Below are positions 1 through 7,927 of a stretch of 50,283 nt of DNA, one piece after another (within the stretch, counting starts at the first letter, position 1; each line of letters starts with the position of its first letter). The notes under the pieces are model-generated. The model made no database searches, was not told where the DNA came from, and saw only the letters and a list, made by a program, of their open reading frames with translations. Origin of the DNA: Pirellulaceae bacterium (lineage in GTDB: Bacteria; Planctomycetota; Planctomycetia; Pirellulales; Pirellulaceae); NCBI GenBank assembly GCA_030748485.1, contig JASMLW010000494.1:1-50283 (forward strand), read 5' to 3'. The position numbers and the translations under genes are program-made.

Positions 1-1
1 T

Positions 2-123
2 TAGAGCGCATTTCAAAACCGATGTCTTGCCGTACGATGGCCTTCCAAGGCCGTCGTTTCCCGAGGATTTCCAAAATCGACGGCCTTGGAAGGCCATCGT
101 ACAAGGTTTTGAAACCGCCTCTA
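2..123. mobile_element. 122-bp MITE, copy 1
   Basis: First of three 122-bp copies of one element (the others are at 25063-25184 and 45347-45468). It opens with TAGAGCGCATTTCAAAACC and closes with a diverged inverted copy. The centre is a long inverted repeat with arms of about 25 bp that share the word GGCCTTCCAAGGCC. It has the same internal orientation as copy 2. The TA at each end would fit a TA target duplication of the IS630/Tc1-mariner type, but this is inferred. It lies 13 bp past the stop of the TPR lipoprotein gene and has no coding capacity. Confidence 0.85.
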
Positions 124-136
124 GCCATCCCCCCCT

Positions 137-1159
137 CTACCGCACGAGCTTCGCATGGAGCGCCAAACTCGGCGCGTGGCCGGGTGAGACAGTCAATGCT
201 TGCGAGATCGCGTGGCGGGCGCCGACTATGTCGCCCGCTTGACGTCGCGCGTCGGCCAATTGATAGAGCAACTCAGCCGATGCTCCCCCGCGGTTTGCGC
301 AAAGGCTAAGAGTTTGCGCGGCGTCGCTGTGGCGTCCCAGTTCCAACTGGGCGACGCCCTGTAGGTGCAGCACCTCCATCGGAACGCCATCGATCGAGTA
401 CTGCTCCCGCAACGCGCTCAGCGTCGCCAAGGCCCGAAGCGGACGTCGTTGCAAACGGTAGATCTTCGCCGCGGCCAGTTGCACGCTGGGGAAGTGAGGT
501 TGCAGAGACAACGCCCGATGGTAACTCGCCAACGCCTCGTTGAAGCGGTTGTTACGCGCTTCCAAGTCACCCTGTAAAGCGTGAGCTTGGGGTAGTTGAG
601 GATCGCTCTGAATCGCCCGGTTCGCCGCGTCGATGGCCGCCGTCACGTTTCCCGCCGCCAAGTGCATCTCGCCCAAGCGGCTGAGCCGGGGAGCCGCGCC
701 GCCAGATAAACGGACGGCCGTCGTCATCTCGCGGATCGCCGGCTCGGGCTTCTCGAGCTTCCAAAGTACTTCCGCGTACCGAGCGTGAGCTCGCTCCTCG
801 TACGGACACGATTCGATCGCCTTGGAGAGCAGCAGGCCCGCTTCGCTCCACTGGTTGCTCTCCATCGCCTCGATGCCACGCAGCGTCAACTGTCGTGCCT
901 CGACAACTCGCTCATCCACACCACCTCGCGACAACGAAACGCAACCCACCGTGCCGATCACAAGTGGCAGTGCCACACACAAAGCGAGCTGCCGCTCGGT
1001 TCGACTTCGTCCGCTCCCGTTGGTCGCTGGTATCGAGCGAGTGAAGCTCCGAATTCTCAACGCCACACACCGCAGTGCCACACACAAAGCGAGCTGCCGC
1101 TCGGTTTGTGTGTGCCACTTGTGAGGATCCAAACGGGCGAGAAACACCATGCCAGCCAA
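137..1159 (-). CDS. TPR-repeat lipoprotein
   Basis: The body of the protein is a run of about seven tetratricopeptide repeats, for example the stretches around ALQGDLEARNNRFNEALASY and LHLQGVAQLELGRHSDAAQT, which suggests a protein-protein scaffold. Before the repeats there is a hydrophobic segment ending in a lipobox-like GTVGC, so it is probably an envelope lipoprotein. The start is uncertain: ATG codons at 1159 and 1150 give an unusually long, arginine-rich n-region, while TTG at 1060 gives a more normal signal peptide. The reason for the odd N-terminus is visible in the DNA: two REP-like palindromes 105 bp apart (35 codons) lie in frame, and each encodes TERQLALCVAL. The stop is followed by MITE copy 1. 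The specific role is not known. Confidence 0.75.
   Translation of the reverse strand: MAGMVFLARLDPHKWHTQTERQLALCVALRCVALRIRSFTRSIPATNGSGRSRTERQLALCVALPLVIGTVGCVSLSRGGVDERVVEARQLTLRGIEAMESNQWSEAGLLLSKAIESCPYEERAHARYAEVLWKLEKPEPAIREMTTAVRLSGGAAPRLSRLGEMHLAAGNVTAAIDAANRAIQSDPQLPQAHALQGDLEARNNRFNEALASYHRALSLQPHFPSVQLAAAKIYRLQRRPLRALATLSALREQYSIDGVPMEVLHLQGVAQLELGRHSDAAQTLSLCANRGGASAELLYQLADARRQAGDIVGARHAISQALTVSPGHAPSLALHAKLVR
969..1120. repeat. Two REP-like palindromes inside a signal-peptide region
   Basis: A full palindrome at 1074-1120 has outer arms AGTGCCACACACAAA and TTTGTGTGTGCCACT (one mismatch) around an inner hairpin CGAGCTGCCGCTCG. A partial second copy, in the same direction, lies at 969-1001. 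The two copies are offset by exactly 105 bp, so the reading frame of the minus-strand TPR gene stays open through both. Such short GC-rich palindromes resemble REP elements moved by RAYT transposases, but no RAYT gene is in the window. Confidence 0.7.
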
Positions 1160-1306
1160 GCTGAATAGAGAAACGGGCGAGGAAAGCTAACACAACAACG
1201 TGCTGGCGACAACACGAACTCAAACGCGCTTCCTAACCTCCCCAGACTGCCGCGGCGACGAGCCTTGCGTTTTGCGCGGTGGCGAAACGGGAGGTTTGGT
1301 GAAAAC

Positions 1307-1334
1307 AAAAAAAGCCCGGTGGGTTAAACCGGGC
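1307..1334 (-). terminator. Rho-independent terminator
   Basis: On the minus strand the sequence forms the hairpin GCCCGGT / ACCGGGC with a 7-nt loop, followed directly by seven T residues. It lies about 20 bp past the stop of the gene at 1354-1674 and would end that transcript. Confidence 0.8.
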
Positions 1335-1353
1335 GGTCGCGGAAAGATGGCGG

Positions 1354-1674
1354 TTATCGTGCGGTGAACGAGTTGCCGTCTACTGCGACGGCGCGCCTAA
1401 GATCCGCGGACTTCGGCCCGAGGTGCGGGAGCTCTCGGGCCGCTGGGTCGAAATCCTTGACGCCTTGAGTAAAGGCAATCGGCGCGCCACAGCTGGTCTT
1501 CCCGGCCACCGCGACGAGGAACTTGAACGAAACTTCGAGATTCGGCGGAATTTGTTTCGCGTTGTCCGCTGTGGCCGCTGTGTAAATGACGTCACGAATC
1601 GGACCCGTGTTTGTAATTCTTACACTCACCACCCGCTGCCGGCTGAATAGGAAGTTTTGCCAAAACCAGCCCAA
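1354..1674 (-). CDS. Hypothetical protein, possible truncated beta-sandwich protein
   Basis: Not recognised. Codon use looks real (G/C-rich third positions) and the stop is followed by a good terminator. The sequence VVSVRITNTGP followed by alternating hydrophobic residues suggests a beta-sandwich fold such as those in secreted proteins. The longest frame opens with TTG at 1674, with no convincing ribosome binding site. GTG codons about 15 codons further in, in the RVVSV stretch, are alternatives. No signal peptide is present, which is odd for such a domain, so this may be the C-terminal remnant of a larger gene. No catalytic motif is visible. Confidence 0.5.
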   Translation of the reverse strand: MGWFWQNFLFSRQRVVSVRITNTGPIRDVIYTAATADNAKQIPPNLEVSFKFLVAVAGKTSCGAPIAFTQGVKDFDPAARELPHLGPKSADLRRAVAVDGNSFTAR

Positions 1675-1745
1675 GACCTATACTTGCGTGCGTGAATCTG
1701 AGTCGCATGAATGGGATTCGCACTGCGATACCGTAGAAAGCTTGC

Positions 1746-1770
1746 TTCCGAACCGAGATCGGTTCTGGAA
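1746..1770. promoter_or_regulatory. Palindrome upstream of the winged-helix gene
   Basis: GAACCGA-GA-TCGGTTC is a perfect 16-bp palindrome at 1750-1765, extended by TTCC and GGAA on the two sides. It lies about 35 bp before the start of the small winged-helix protein at 1804, so it could be an operator for autoregulation. A leader hairpin is the alternative. Confidence 0.4.
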
Positions 1771-1803
1771 GCCACGTTCTGGATTCATTAGAAGGAGCGT
1801 AAC

Positions 1804-2028
1804 ATGGCCACGGTGACCACCACCCTCGTGGACCAGATCGGTGAAACGGCGGGGACCGTCTGGCACACACTCGACGAATGCGGCCCCCTCTCCTACACCA
1901 AACTCATCAAGCGAATCGACGCGCCGCGCGACGTGTCGTTGCAAGCGATCGGCTGGCTCGCTCGAGAGGACAAGATCGAGATCGAAGAGACCAATCGTGG
2001 CCGCATCATCTCATTGACCTACCGCTAG
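1804..2028 (+). CDS. Small winged helix-turn-helix protein (DUF2582-like)
   Basis: A 74-residue protein built almost entirely of one winged-helix domain: an N-terminal helix (VDQIGETAGTVWHTL), a helix-turn-helix (LSYTKLIKRI with SLQAIGWLARE) and a C-terminal wing (KIEIEE...RIISLTYR). Length and pattern fit the small DUF2582 family of stand-alone winged-helix proteins, whose partners are not well known. The start at ATG 1804 is supported by GAAGGAG a short distance upstream. A 25-bp palindrome sits just ahead of it. There is no sensor domain, so any control would come from DNA or protein binding alone. Confidence 0.8.
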   Translation: MATVTTTLVDQIGETAGTVWHTLDECGPLSYTKLIKRIDAPRDVSLQAIGWLAREDKIEIEETNRGRIISLTYR

Positions 2029-2255
2029 CAACCAGATCATCGTCACGATCAACACAACCAGATCGTTTTGACGGGCTTCTAATCGTCGGCTCGGCGATTC
2101 CGATTCGGCCGCGGATTGGTTGCTGGCCGACCGCCTATTTGTGGGCTACAGATTAAGTGAGCTTTGTTGGGTCTCGCACTCCCTTGACGACGACATCTGA
2201 TCGTTCGTCGTCGGCGACCGACGGAGCCGGCTCAAGCCCAAGTTGGAGAAGTCAG

Positions 2256-2483
2256 ATGTCGAACGATGAATCGCTACCCTTTGTAGAGCGGCGGAATGCT
2301 GGCGGCACGAACCCCGCGGGAACGGAACGACGACAGTTCTCGAATTCGTACAGCGATCTCTCTCCGGCCGCTGCGGAATTGGGACGCGCGATCGACTCGT
2401 ACAAGGCTGAGCATCGTCGACGGGTGATGACCTACGAGGAGATTCTCGAGGTCGTGACCAACCTGGGCTATCAGAAAGCTTAG
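2256..2483 (+). CDS. Small hypothetical protein
   Basis: A 75-residue soluble protein. The start at ATG 2256 is chosen because TTGGAGAAG stands just before it; the frame is open further upstream to about 2157 but without a ribosome binding site. The N-terminal third is polar and probably disordered. The C-terminal part (ELGRAIDSYKAEHRRRVMTY, then EEILEVVTNLGYQKA) looks like two or three helices. It resembles short planctomycete proteins of unknown function; no motif allows a specific call. Its stop codon abuts the stop codon of the convergent 1644-aa gene with no spacer. Confidence 0.7.
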   Translation: MSNDESLPFVERRNAGGTNPAGTERRQFSNSYSDLSPAAAELGRAIDSYKAEHRRRVMTYEEILEVVTNLGYQKA

Positions 2484-5400
2484 CTACGGCGACTCCGCTT
2501 CGGCCAGCCGGTTGATCGGCATATGGCGGAAGCGGACCTCGAGCGAGAGCAGATTCATGGCCGTGACATAGATCCGGCCAGCGTGCGGTCCCCAACGGTC
2601 GGGGACGCCGCCGAGCGGATCCCAACTGCCGGCGTTGGCGCCGTCTTGGATTTGCGTGTTGAGCAACAGGGGCCGCAGACGACCATTCCAGGCCTGCCAA
2701 TACTCGCCCTTCATGTGAAACATGACTTGGGTCGCGTAGTACCAGTAGTACGTATCGCGTTTGGGATTGCGCGGACCACCGAGCGCCGGAAGCTCTTTCA
2801 TCAGCGCGTCGGCCCCGCGTCGCATGCCAACCGAGTCTGTCTTCCAATCGGAGTTGTAGAGTCGCATCAGCAGACCGACGGCGGTCATCGCAGTCGTCGC
2901 CCGGCGGCCGTGACCTTGAGCCTTCGTGTCGGGCGCGTCGGGATTGTACCGATACTTCTCCTTAAACTCGCCGGACCCCGATCGGTCGAGCCAGTAGTCG
3001 ACCCGATCGAGCGACTGCTGCGGCACACTGAGCCCCGCCATCTGACCACTCTTCATCGCCATCAACATCCAGCCGGTGACCGACGTATCCGAACTGACTT
3101 GCGGCGCGTAACGCCAACCACCCGTGTTCTTGTTCTGAGTTTTGACGATGAAGTCGACCGCCCGCTGGGCCGGATCGCGCAGCGCCGGATCCTTGGTCAT
3201 ACCGTACGCTTCGGTTAGTGCGAGTGCGGCGATGCCGTGGGTGTAGAACCAGGCCGCCCCATTCGAGTATTCATCTTGGCGAATGTAGAGGTCGCCGTCG
3301 TCCTTCTGGTTGGCCAACAGGAAATTGATGGCCGCCGAGCACTGCGTCTTGTACCTGAACGACTGGTGGTGGTAGCCGGCTCCCTGGAACGCCAGCAGGG
3401 CGAGACCGGTTGCGGCGGCGTCGCTCACCATCAGGGCGTCATCACCGTGTCCCTGCAAACTCCAGCGACCGTCCTCTTGTTGTCTTCGCGCCAGGTAGGC
3501 CAGTCCGCCTTCGATCGCCTGCTCGGTCTCCGGCCCGACGGCCTTGGCTAGTCCTGACCGATCGCGTCCGCGGAAGGGCTCCGCCGAGAAGATGACGGCG
3601 GTTGAGATCGACGGGGCGCCGCCCGATTGATTGCGGCGAAAGCGCGACTCGTTCATCGCGACCTGAACGCTATCGCGGCTGGCTCGTCGCGAGACGATTC
3701 CGGCGTCCGAGGCGACCGGTCCGCCAAGTCCGCCGGCTCCATCGGGAGCGGAGGCGGCGACGACGAGAACTCCTTGGGCGGCCCGTTGAATCGAGCCGAC
3801 GGATCCGGCCTGCAAGTCGGGACCGTCGGCGCGACCGCTGCCGCCAGCGCCGACGACCGCCGGGTCCGTCATGTTGGGCAATTCGACAGACCCCACAGCG
3901 GCTCCTCTGGTCCCGCGGGCGGCGCGAGCCAGTCGCGTACCGGCGGCGGCCGCCACATCGGGCTGACCGCCGGCGTCGGAGATCGAACGCCGCGCCGCGC
4001 TGGTCGCGACTGAGCCGCCCTGCCCTTCGACGCCGCCGGCGGCGTTGGCCGCGGTTGTCGCCATCTCCGGCGCCCCGCCAGCTGTCTTACCGACGGCGGC
4101 CATTTGCGCGGCGAGTGGTGAACCGTCCTCCGCGCCTCCCGATTGAGGAGCGCCGGAAAGCTCGACCGTCTCAGCTTGTGTACTGGCCGCGATCGCCGGA
4201 CCGCGACTCGCCCGGCTGACTTGAGTCGTGCCGCCGCCGACCGCTGGAGTGGCCATCACGCCATCGGTCATTTCCGCTCTGGTCGGTAGAGCGTCGCCGG
4301 TCCGCGCGGCCAGTTGTCCCTCCGGCTCAGCAGCCCCCGCGGAACGCGCCGCGGCCGCATCGCTCATCGTCGGCGCGGCTCTCGTTTCGGTGCGCGCGAC
4401 CGACCCGGCAGCCGGGCTCGCCTCCATCGTCGTCGGGGCTGTCGCTTCGCCCGTGGCGGCCGGTGCAGCGACGTTGGGAGCGACCGGCCCGGCCAATGCC
4501 GTGGTGGGAGCACCGCCGCGATTGCGACGCGCGACGCGCGGCGAGGCGGCGTCGCTGGTGCGGTTGGTCGGGTCGCCCTGCGGACCGGCGGCCACGGCCG
4601 GTTCGGACATCTCGTCCGATTTGGTCGCGCGAGCTACCGCGGGGGCTCCGCTCTTCGGATGTCGAGCGGCCACCTCAGGCGGTCCCGACTCGGTCGCCGA
4701 AGTCGGGCCGCCGGTTGTCGGAGCCTGACCGCCGCTTTCCGTGCGGACGACCGATGTGGCTTGCGGAGACATGTTGGCTAGCGTCGCGCCGCCTCCGGTG
4801 CTGGTCGGAGCAGCTGGAGCCGGAGCCTCGACGTTGGCGGCGATCGACATCGCGCCGCCCCCGGTGCGTCGGGCGACGGCGGCCACCGGTTCAGCGTCGC
4901 TCAACTCGGGCTGCCCGCCGCCCCCGGACCGCCCCGAACCCGCTTCGGACACTACGCGAGTGGGCCCGGCGTCGACCTCGACTGTTCCGCTGGCGGCAGT
5001 CATCTCCGCGCGCTCCGCATTCGACATCGCCTCGTTCACCGACGCGCTGGAGGAAGCTTGCAGTTCGCCCGCACTCTGCCCGCCCGCAGTGTCGGCCACC
5101 GCGACCGCTTGCGCTTTAAACGTCGTGCTGGAAGGTGACATGCTGGCCCGCGATTGTCGCACGGGCGAGGCTGCTTCCGGAGTCAGAGCCGGGCCGGTCG
5201 GAGAATTCTGAGTTGTCTGCCGCCGCCGCGCCGAAGCCGAAGCGACCAAGGACGGATTGTCGGGAGCCGGGGCCTGGCGGTCGAGGTTGGCTGTGCGGCC
5301 GGAACCGGCGACTCCCGCGTCGCCCCGAGCCAGCGCGGTGCGCGATGGCCGCACGGGAGCCGGCGACTGAGCGGTCGAGGTCGACTGCTCCGATGGACTC

Positions 5401-7418
5401 TCCGCCACAGCCGGCGATGAGATCGGAGCCGCTCTCATCGATCGGGCGGGAGACTGCGCCAGGTCGGCTTGCGGTGAAAGCGACGGTTGAGCATTCGAAG
5501 CACTTCGTCGCGTCGCACTGCGGGCGGCCAGCGCCTGCTCACTCGCCGACTCAACTGCTTGAGGTTGCGAGGACGAACGGGCGGCGGCGGAAGGAGACGC
5601 CTGACGCGCCACCGCGGCGGACGAGGCGCGGAGCTCCGACGACTCACTGACGTTCGGCGCACTTGACGATCGCGCATCGGGAGCCGGCGCGGACGCCACC
5701 GCCAACGTGGCGCGGACATCCGCGCGGCGTTGCGTTTCCGTCTCCGCGTCCACCGGTGGCGCGTCATTCATTTCGCGCCGCGCTCCGGTCGCTTGCGCGG
5801 CGACTTGAGTTTGACTTTGGACGGCCTGCGACTGCTGCTGGGAGGCGGTTTCGGCGGTGTAGTCGATCGCCGTTTGTCGCTTCGTCAACGCCGTACTGCT
5901 CGGCGAAACGTCACCGTCGTTGGCGGTGCGAGCCACGGCCGTCGGCGTGGTCGCCTCTGTGGGCACATTCGGCGCCGGGCTCATCGAGGCCACTCGCCGC
6001 CGCAACGACGTGGGCGTGGAAACGTCGGGCGTCTCGGTCGGCGTCACCTGGCTCGTCGCCCGCGTCACGGCCGTCGGCGAAGGTTCTCGCGACGGGGTCG
6101 GCTCCGCCGTTTCTCGACGCGATGCGGTCGACTGCGAACGAGCGACACGGGTTGGCGTGGTCGGCTGCGATCTTGGAGTGGCCGCCGGCGACTCGCTCGT
6201 CGGCGACGGTGTGATGAGTTGAGCGAGCACGGAAGTGTTGGGGCGCTTGGTCATCCGCGGCTGCCGATTGCGGACGGGGTCCGCCGTCCTGGCGACGGTT
6301 GCCGCCGGCTGCGACTCAACCCGACGGCGTTCGGTCGTCACATCGGGAACACTGGGATCGACGTTCGGTTCGCGACGGGTCGCTTCATTCAGCGGGCTCG
6401 CCGTCGGCTGCTTTGTCGCCGCCAGCGTCTGCGGAGTCGGTTCCGCGGTCGCCTGGCGCGCGGCCGCCGTCCGCGTCTGGACATTGACCTGCGCCTGCGG
6501 TGTCAGGGCGGGGGTTCGATTGGTCCGCGCGATGGCGGCGGACGAAGGAGAATCCGCCGTGGGGTCGGCTTCAGCCGTGGCTCGCCGGCTGGTCGCCTCC
6601 GAGGCGGCCGCGGTAGGATCCGGCTCGGCCTGGCTGCGAGCGGCCGCCGACTTCTGCGGCTCGGTACGCGCGACTTGAGTCGCCGCCGGCGCCGCCGACT
6701 CGGCTGGACGCGACTTCGTCTCCGCCACCTCCACCAGCGTCGCCGGCGCGATCGACTGACGCGGCGTGCTGCGGCTTAGCTGAGATTGGGTCTCGCTCAT
6801 CCGCGGCGTGGTCGGCTCCGGCTCCGTGCGCTTGACAACGTTCGCCTGCGCCTGCTGCGGCTGTTCGACAGTCGGCGTGTTCTGGGGATCGACCGGCGCT
6901 TGGCGAGGTTGCTCGCGCTCGATCTCCTGCGGCTCGGGGTCGGGGGACTCCGTCTCCACCGGCAACTCAAAATCAAGTCGCTCGTCTTCCTCACGATTCA
7001 TCTGCGCCGGATGGTACTCCTCGAGGATCACCTCCTGCTGTTCGCGATCAACTCGATCCGTCACGATGCGGTCGGCTGTCAGGCGGCCGAAAATGGCTGC
7101 TCGATGAGCGGTGACGAGCACGATGACGTGGAAAATCAGGCAGAGGATGAACGCCAACTGCATGCCCCGTCGAATTCTGCGATTGCTGACGTAGCGGAGC
7201 ACGACCATCGAGGCAGCGACGAAAACAGCGATTACCGCCAGCGCCGTCCAGGCGCTCTGCCAAAACGACGGCGCATCAAACTTGAGATAGGCGAGCGAGA
7301 CTCCGGCCAAGAACGCACCCAGCAGTATCAGCGCCAGCTGCACCGGCCAGAATTGCTCGTCAAAGGCGGGCTCGCCCGCCGGCCGGAGCTTTCGAATGAT
7401 ACGTCGTGGTGAGGACAT
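2484..7418 (-). CDS. Membrane-anchored giant protein with disordered linker and squalene-cyclase-like C-terminus
   Basis: 1644 residues in three parts. Residues 1-105 have a basic start and three membrane segments (about 26-45, 56-75, 86-104) with a basic loop RYVSNRRIRR between the last two, which puts the C-terminus outside the cytoplasm. Residues about 150-1290 form a low-complexity Ala/Ser/Thr/Pro/Arg linker in which short words such as VART, AARS and VARR recur at least twenty times; its start is Pro/Glu-rich, as in TonB. Residues about 1305-1640 resemble prenyltransferase/squalene-oxidase repeats (YLARRQQEDGRWS, FIVKTQNKNTGGWRY), an alpha/alpha-toroid. The DxDD acid motif of real squalene cyclases is missing, so catalysis is doubtful. 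The gene starts 20 bp after exbD and is the last of four genes; a TonB/TolA-like role in energy transfer across the envelope is inferred. Confidence 0.85.
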   Translation of the reverse strand: MSSPRRIIRKLRPAGEPAFDEQFWPVQLALILLGAFLAGVSLAYLKFDAPSFWQSAWTALAVIAVFVAASMVVLRYVSNRRIRRGMQLAFILCLIFHVIVLVTAHRAAIFGRLTADRIVTDRVDREQQEVILEEYHPAQMNREEDERLDFELPVETESPDPEPQEIEREQPRQAPVDPQNTPTVEQPQQAQANVVKRTEPEPTTPRMSETQSQLSRSTPRQSIAPATLVEVAETKSRPAESAAPAATQVARTEPQKSAAARSQAEPDPTAAASEATSRRATAEADPTADSPSSAAIARTNRTPALTPQAQVNVQTRTAAARQATAEPTPQTLAATKQPTASPLNEATRREPNVDPSVPDVTTERRRVESQPAATVARTADPVRNRQPRMTKRPNTSVLAQLITPSPTSESPAATPRSQPTTPTRVARSQSTASRRETAEPTPSREPSPTAVTRATSQVTPTETPDVSTPTSLRRRVASMSPAPNVPTEATTPTAVARTANDGDVSPSSTALTKRQTAIDYTAETASQQQSQAVQSQTQVAAQATGARREMNDAPPVDAETETQRRADVRATLAVASAPAPDARSSSAPNVSESSELRASSAAVARQASPSAAARSSSQPQAVESASEQALAARSATRRSASNAQPSLSPQADLAQSPARSMRAAPISSPAVAESPSEQSTSTAQSPAPVRPSRTALARGDAGVAGSGRTANLDRQAPAPDNPSLVASASARRRQTTQNSPTGPALTPEAASPVRQSRASMSPSSTTFKAQAVAVADTAGGQSAGELQASSSASVNEAMSNAERAEMTAASGTVEVDAGPTRVVSEAGSGRSGGGGQPELSDAEPVAAVARRTGGGAMSIAANVEAPAPAAPTSTGGGATLANMSPQATSVVRTESGGQAPTTGGPTSATESGPPEVAARHPKSGAPAVARATKSDEMSEPAVAAGPQGDPTNRTSDAASPRVARRNRGGAPTTALAGPVAPNVAAPAATGEATAPTTMEASPAAGSVARTETRAAPTMSDAAAARSAGAAEPEGQLAARTGDALPTRAEMTDGVMATPAVGGGTTQVSRASRGPAIAASTQAETVELSGAPQSGGAEDGSPLAAQMAAVGKTAGGAPEMATTAANAAGGVEGQGGSVATSAARRSISDAGGQPDVAAAAGTRLARAARGTRGAAVGSVELPNMTDPAVVGAGGSGRADGPDLQAGSVGSIQRAAQGVLVVAASAPDGAGGLGGPVASDAGIVSRRASRDSVQVAMNESRFRRNQSGGAPSISTAVIFSAEPFRGRDRSGLAKAVGPETEQAIEGGLAYLARRQQEDGRWSLQGHGDDALMVSDAAATGLALLAFQGAGYHHQSFRYKTQCSAAINFLLANQKDDGDLYIRQDEYSNGAAWFYTHGIAALALTEAYGMTKDPALRDPAQRAVDFIVKTQNKNTGGWRYAPQVSSDTSVTGWMLMAMKSGQMAGLSVPQQSLDRVDYWLDRSGSGEFKEKYRYNPDAPDTKAQGHGRRATTAMTAVGLLMRLYNSDWKTDSVGMRRGADALMKELPALGGPRNPKRDTYYWYYATQVMFHMKGEYWQAWNGRLRPLLLNTQIQDGANAGSWDPLGGVPDRWGPHAGRIYVTAMNLLSLEVRFRHMPINRLAEAESP

Positions 7419-7438
7419 GACCTGATCCGCTCGTTCGC

Positions 7439-7852
7439 TCAGCGATTCCCTTTGGTGGAGAGTTTGTAGTCAACGCCGACTCGCAAGCACGCGTCCATGA
7501 TGCGGATCGGCGTTTCGAGCTTCACTTCGCGGTCCGCTCGAATCACGACGGTCTGGTTCGTCGGGTTGTTGGCGACCGCTTGCCGCAGCAGCACTTCCAC
7601 CTCTTCCGGGGTCAGCTCCTTGTTGTCGACAAGAATCTTGCCCGCCGAATCAATCGCGATGACGATCTGCTGCGGCTCTTCGATGAGCGGGACAGCTTCA
7701 CTTGCCGTCGGCAGTTTGACGTTGACCTTGTAGTCCTGTTCGGCGAACCGTGTCGTCACGAGAAAGAAGATCAGCAATAGGAAGACGACGTCGATGAGCG
7801 GAGTCAGGCTCAACATCGCCACAGCCGATCCCTTTTTGATTTTTACGCTCAC
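7439..7852 (-). CDS. exbD: ExbD/TolR-family biopolymer transport protein
   Basis: 137 residues with a short cytoplasmic N-terminus, one membrane segment and a periplasmic domain. The signature LTPLIDVVFLLLIFFLVTT carries the single membrane aspartate needed for proton use in ExbD, TolR and MotB-like proteins. The periplasmic part (KVNVKLPTA... VVIRADREV) matches the family fold. Start is GTG at 7852 with GAGGTAG just upstream. It lies 75 bp after the ExbB gene and 20 bp before the giant membrane protein, so the three are probably one transcript. Whether it serves a Ton, Tol or gliding-like machine cannot be decided from the sequence. Confidence 0.93.
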   Translation of the reverse strand: MSVKIKKGSAVAMLSLTPLIDVVFLLLIFFLVTTRFAEQDYKVNVKLPTASEAVPLIEEPQQIVIAIDSAGKILVDNKELTPEEVEVLLRQAVANNPTNQTVVIRADREVKLETPIRIMDACLRVGVDYKLSTKGNR

Positions 7853-7927
7853 GTCTACCTCTCGACATCGGTCACGTTGCCGACGCTCCCATGCGGTCTT
7901 TGCAGCGGGTGGTCGCCCGCGAGTCGC

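Noticed and set aside
2484-3550. Calling the C-terminal domain of the giant protein a squalene cyclase
   Set aside because: The QW-like repeats are there but the catalytic DxDD motif is absent, and the domain is predicted to be outside the cytoplasm.
5730-6779. A 349-codon Arg-rich plus-strand frame opposite the giant linker protein
   Set aside because: Its composition is a mirror of the Ala/Ser/Thr-rich linker on the minus strand, with no domain or start signal.
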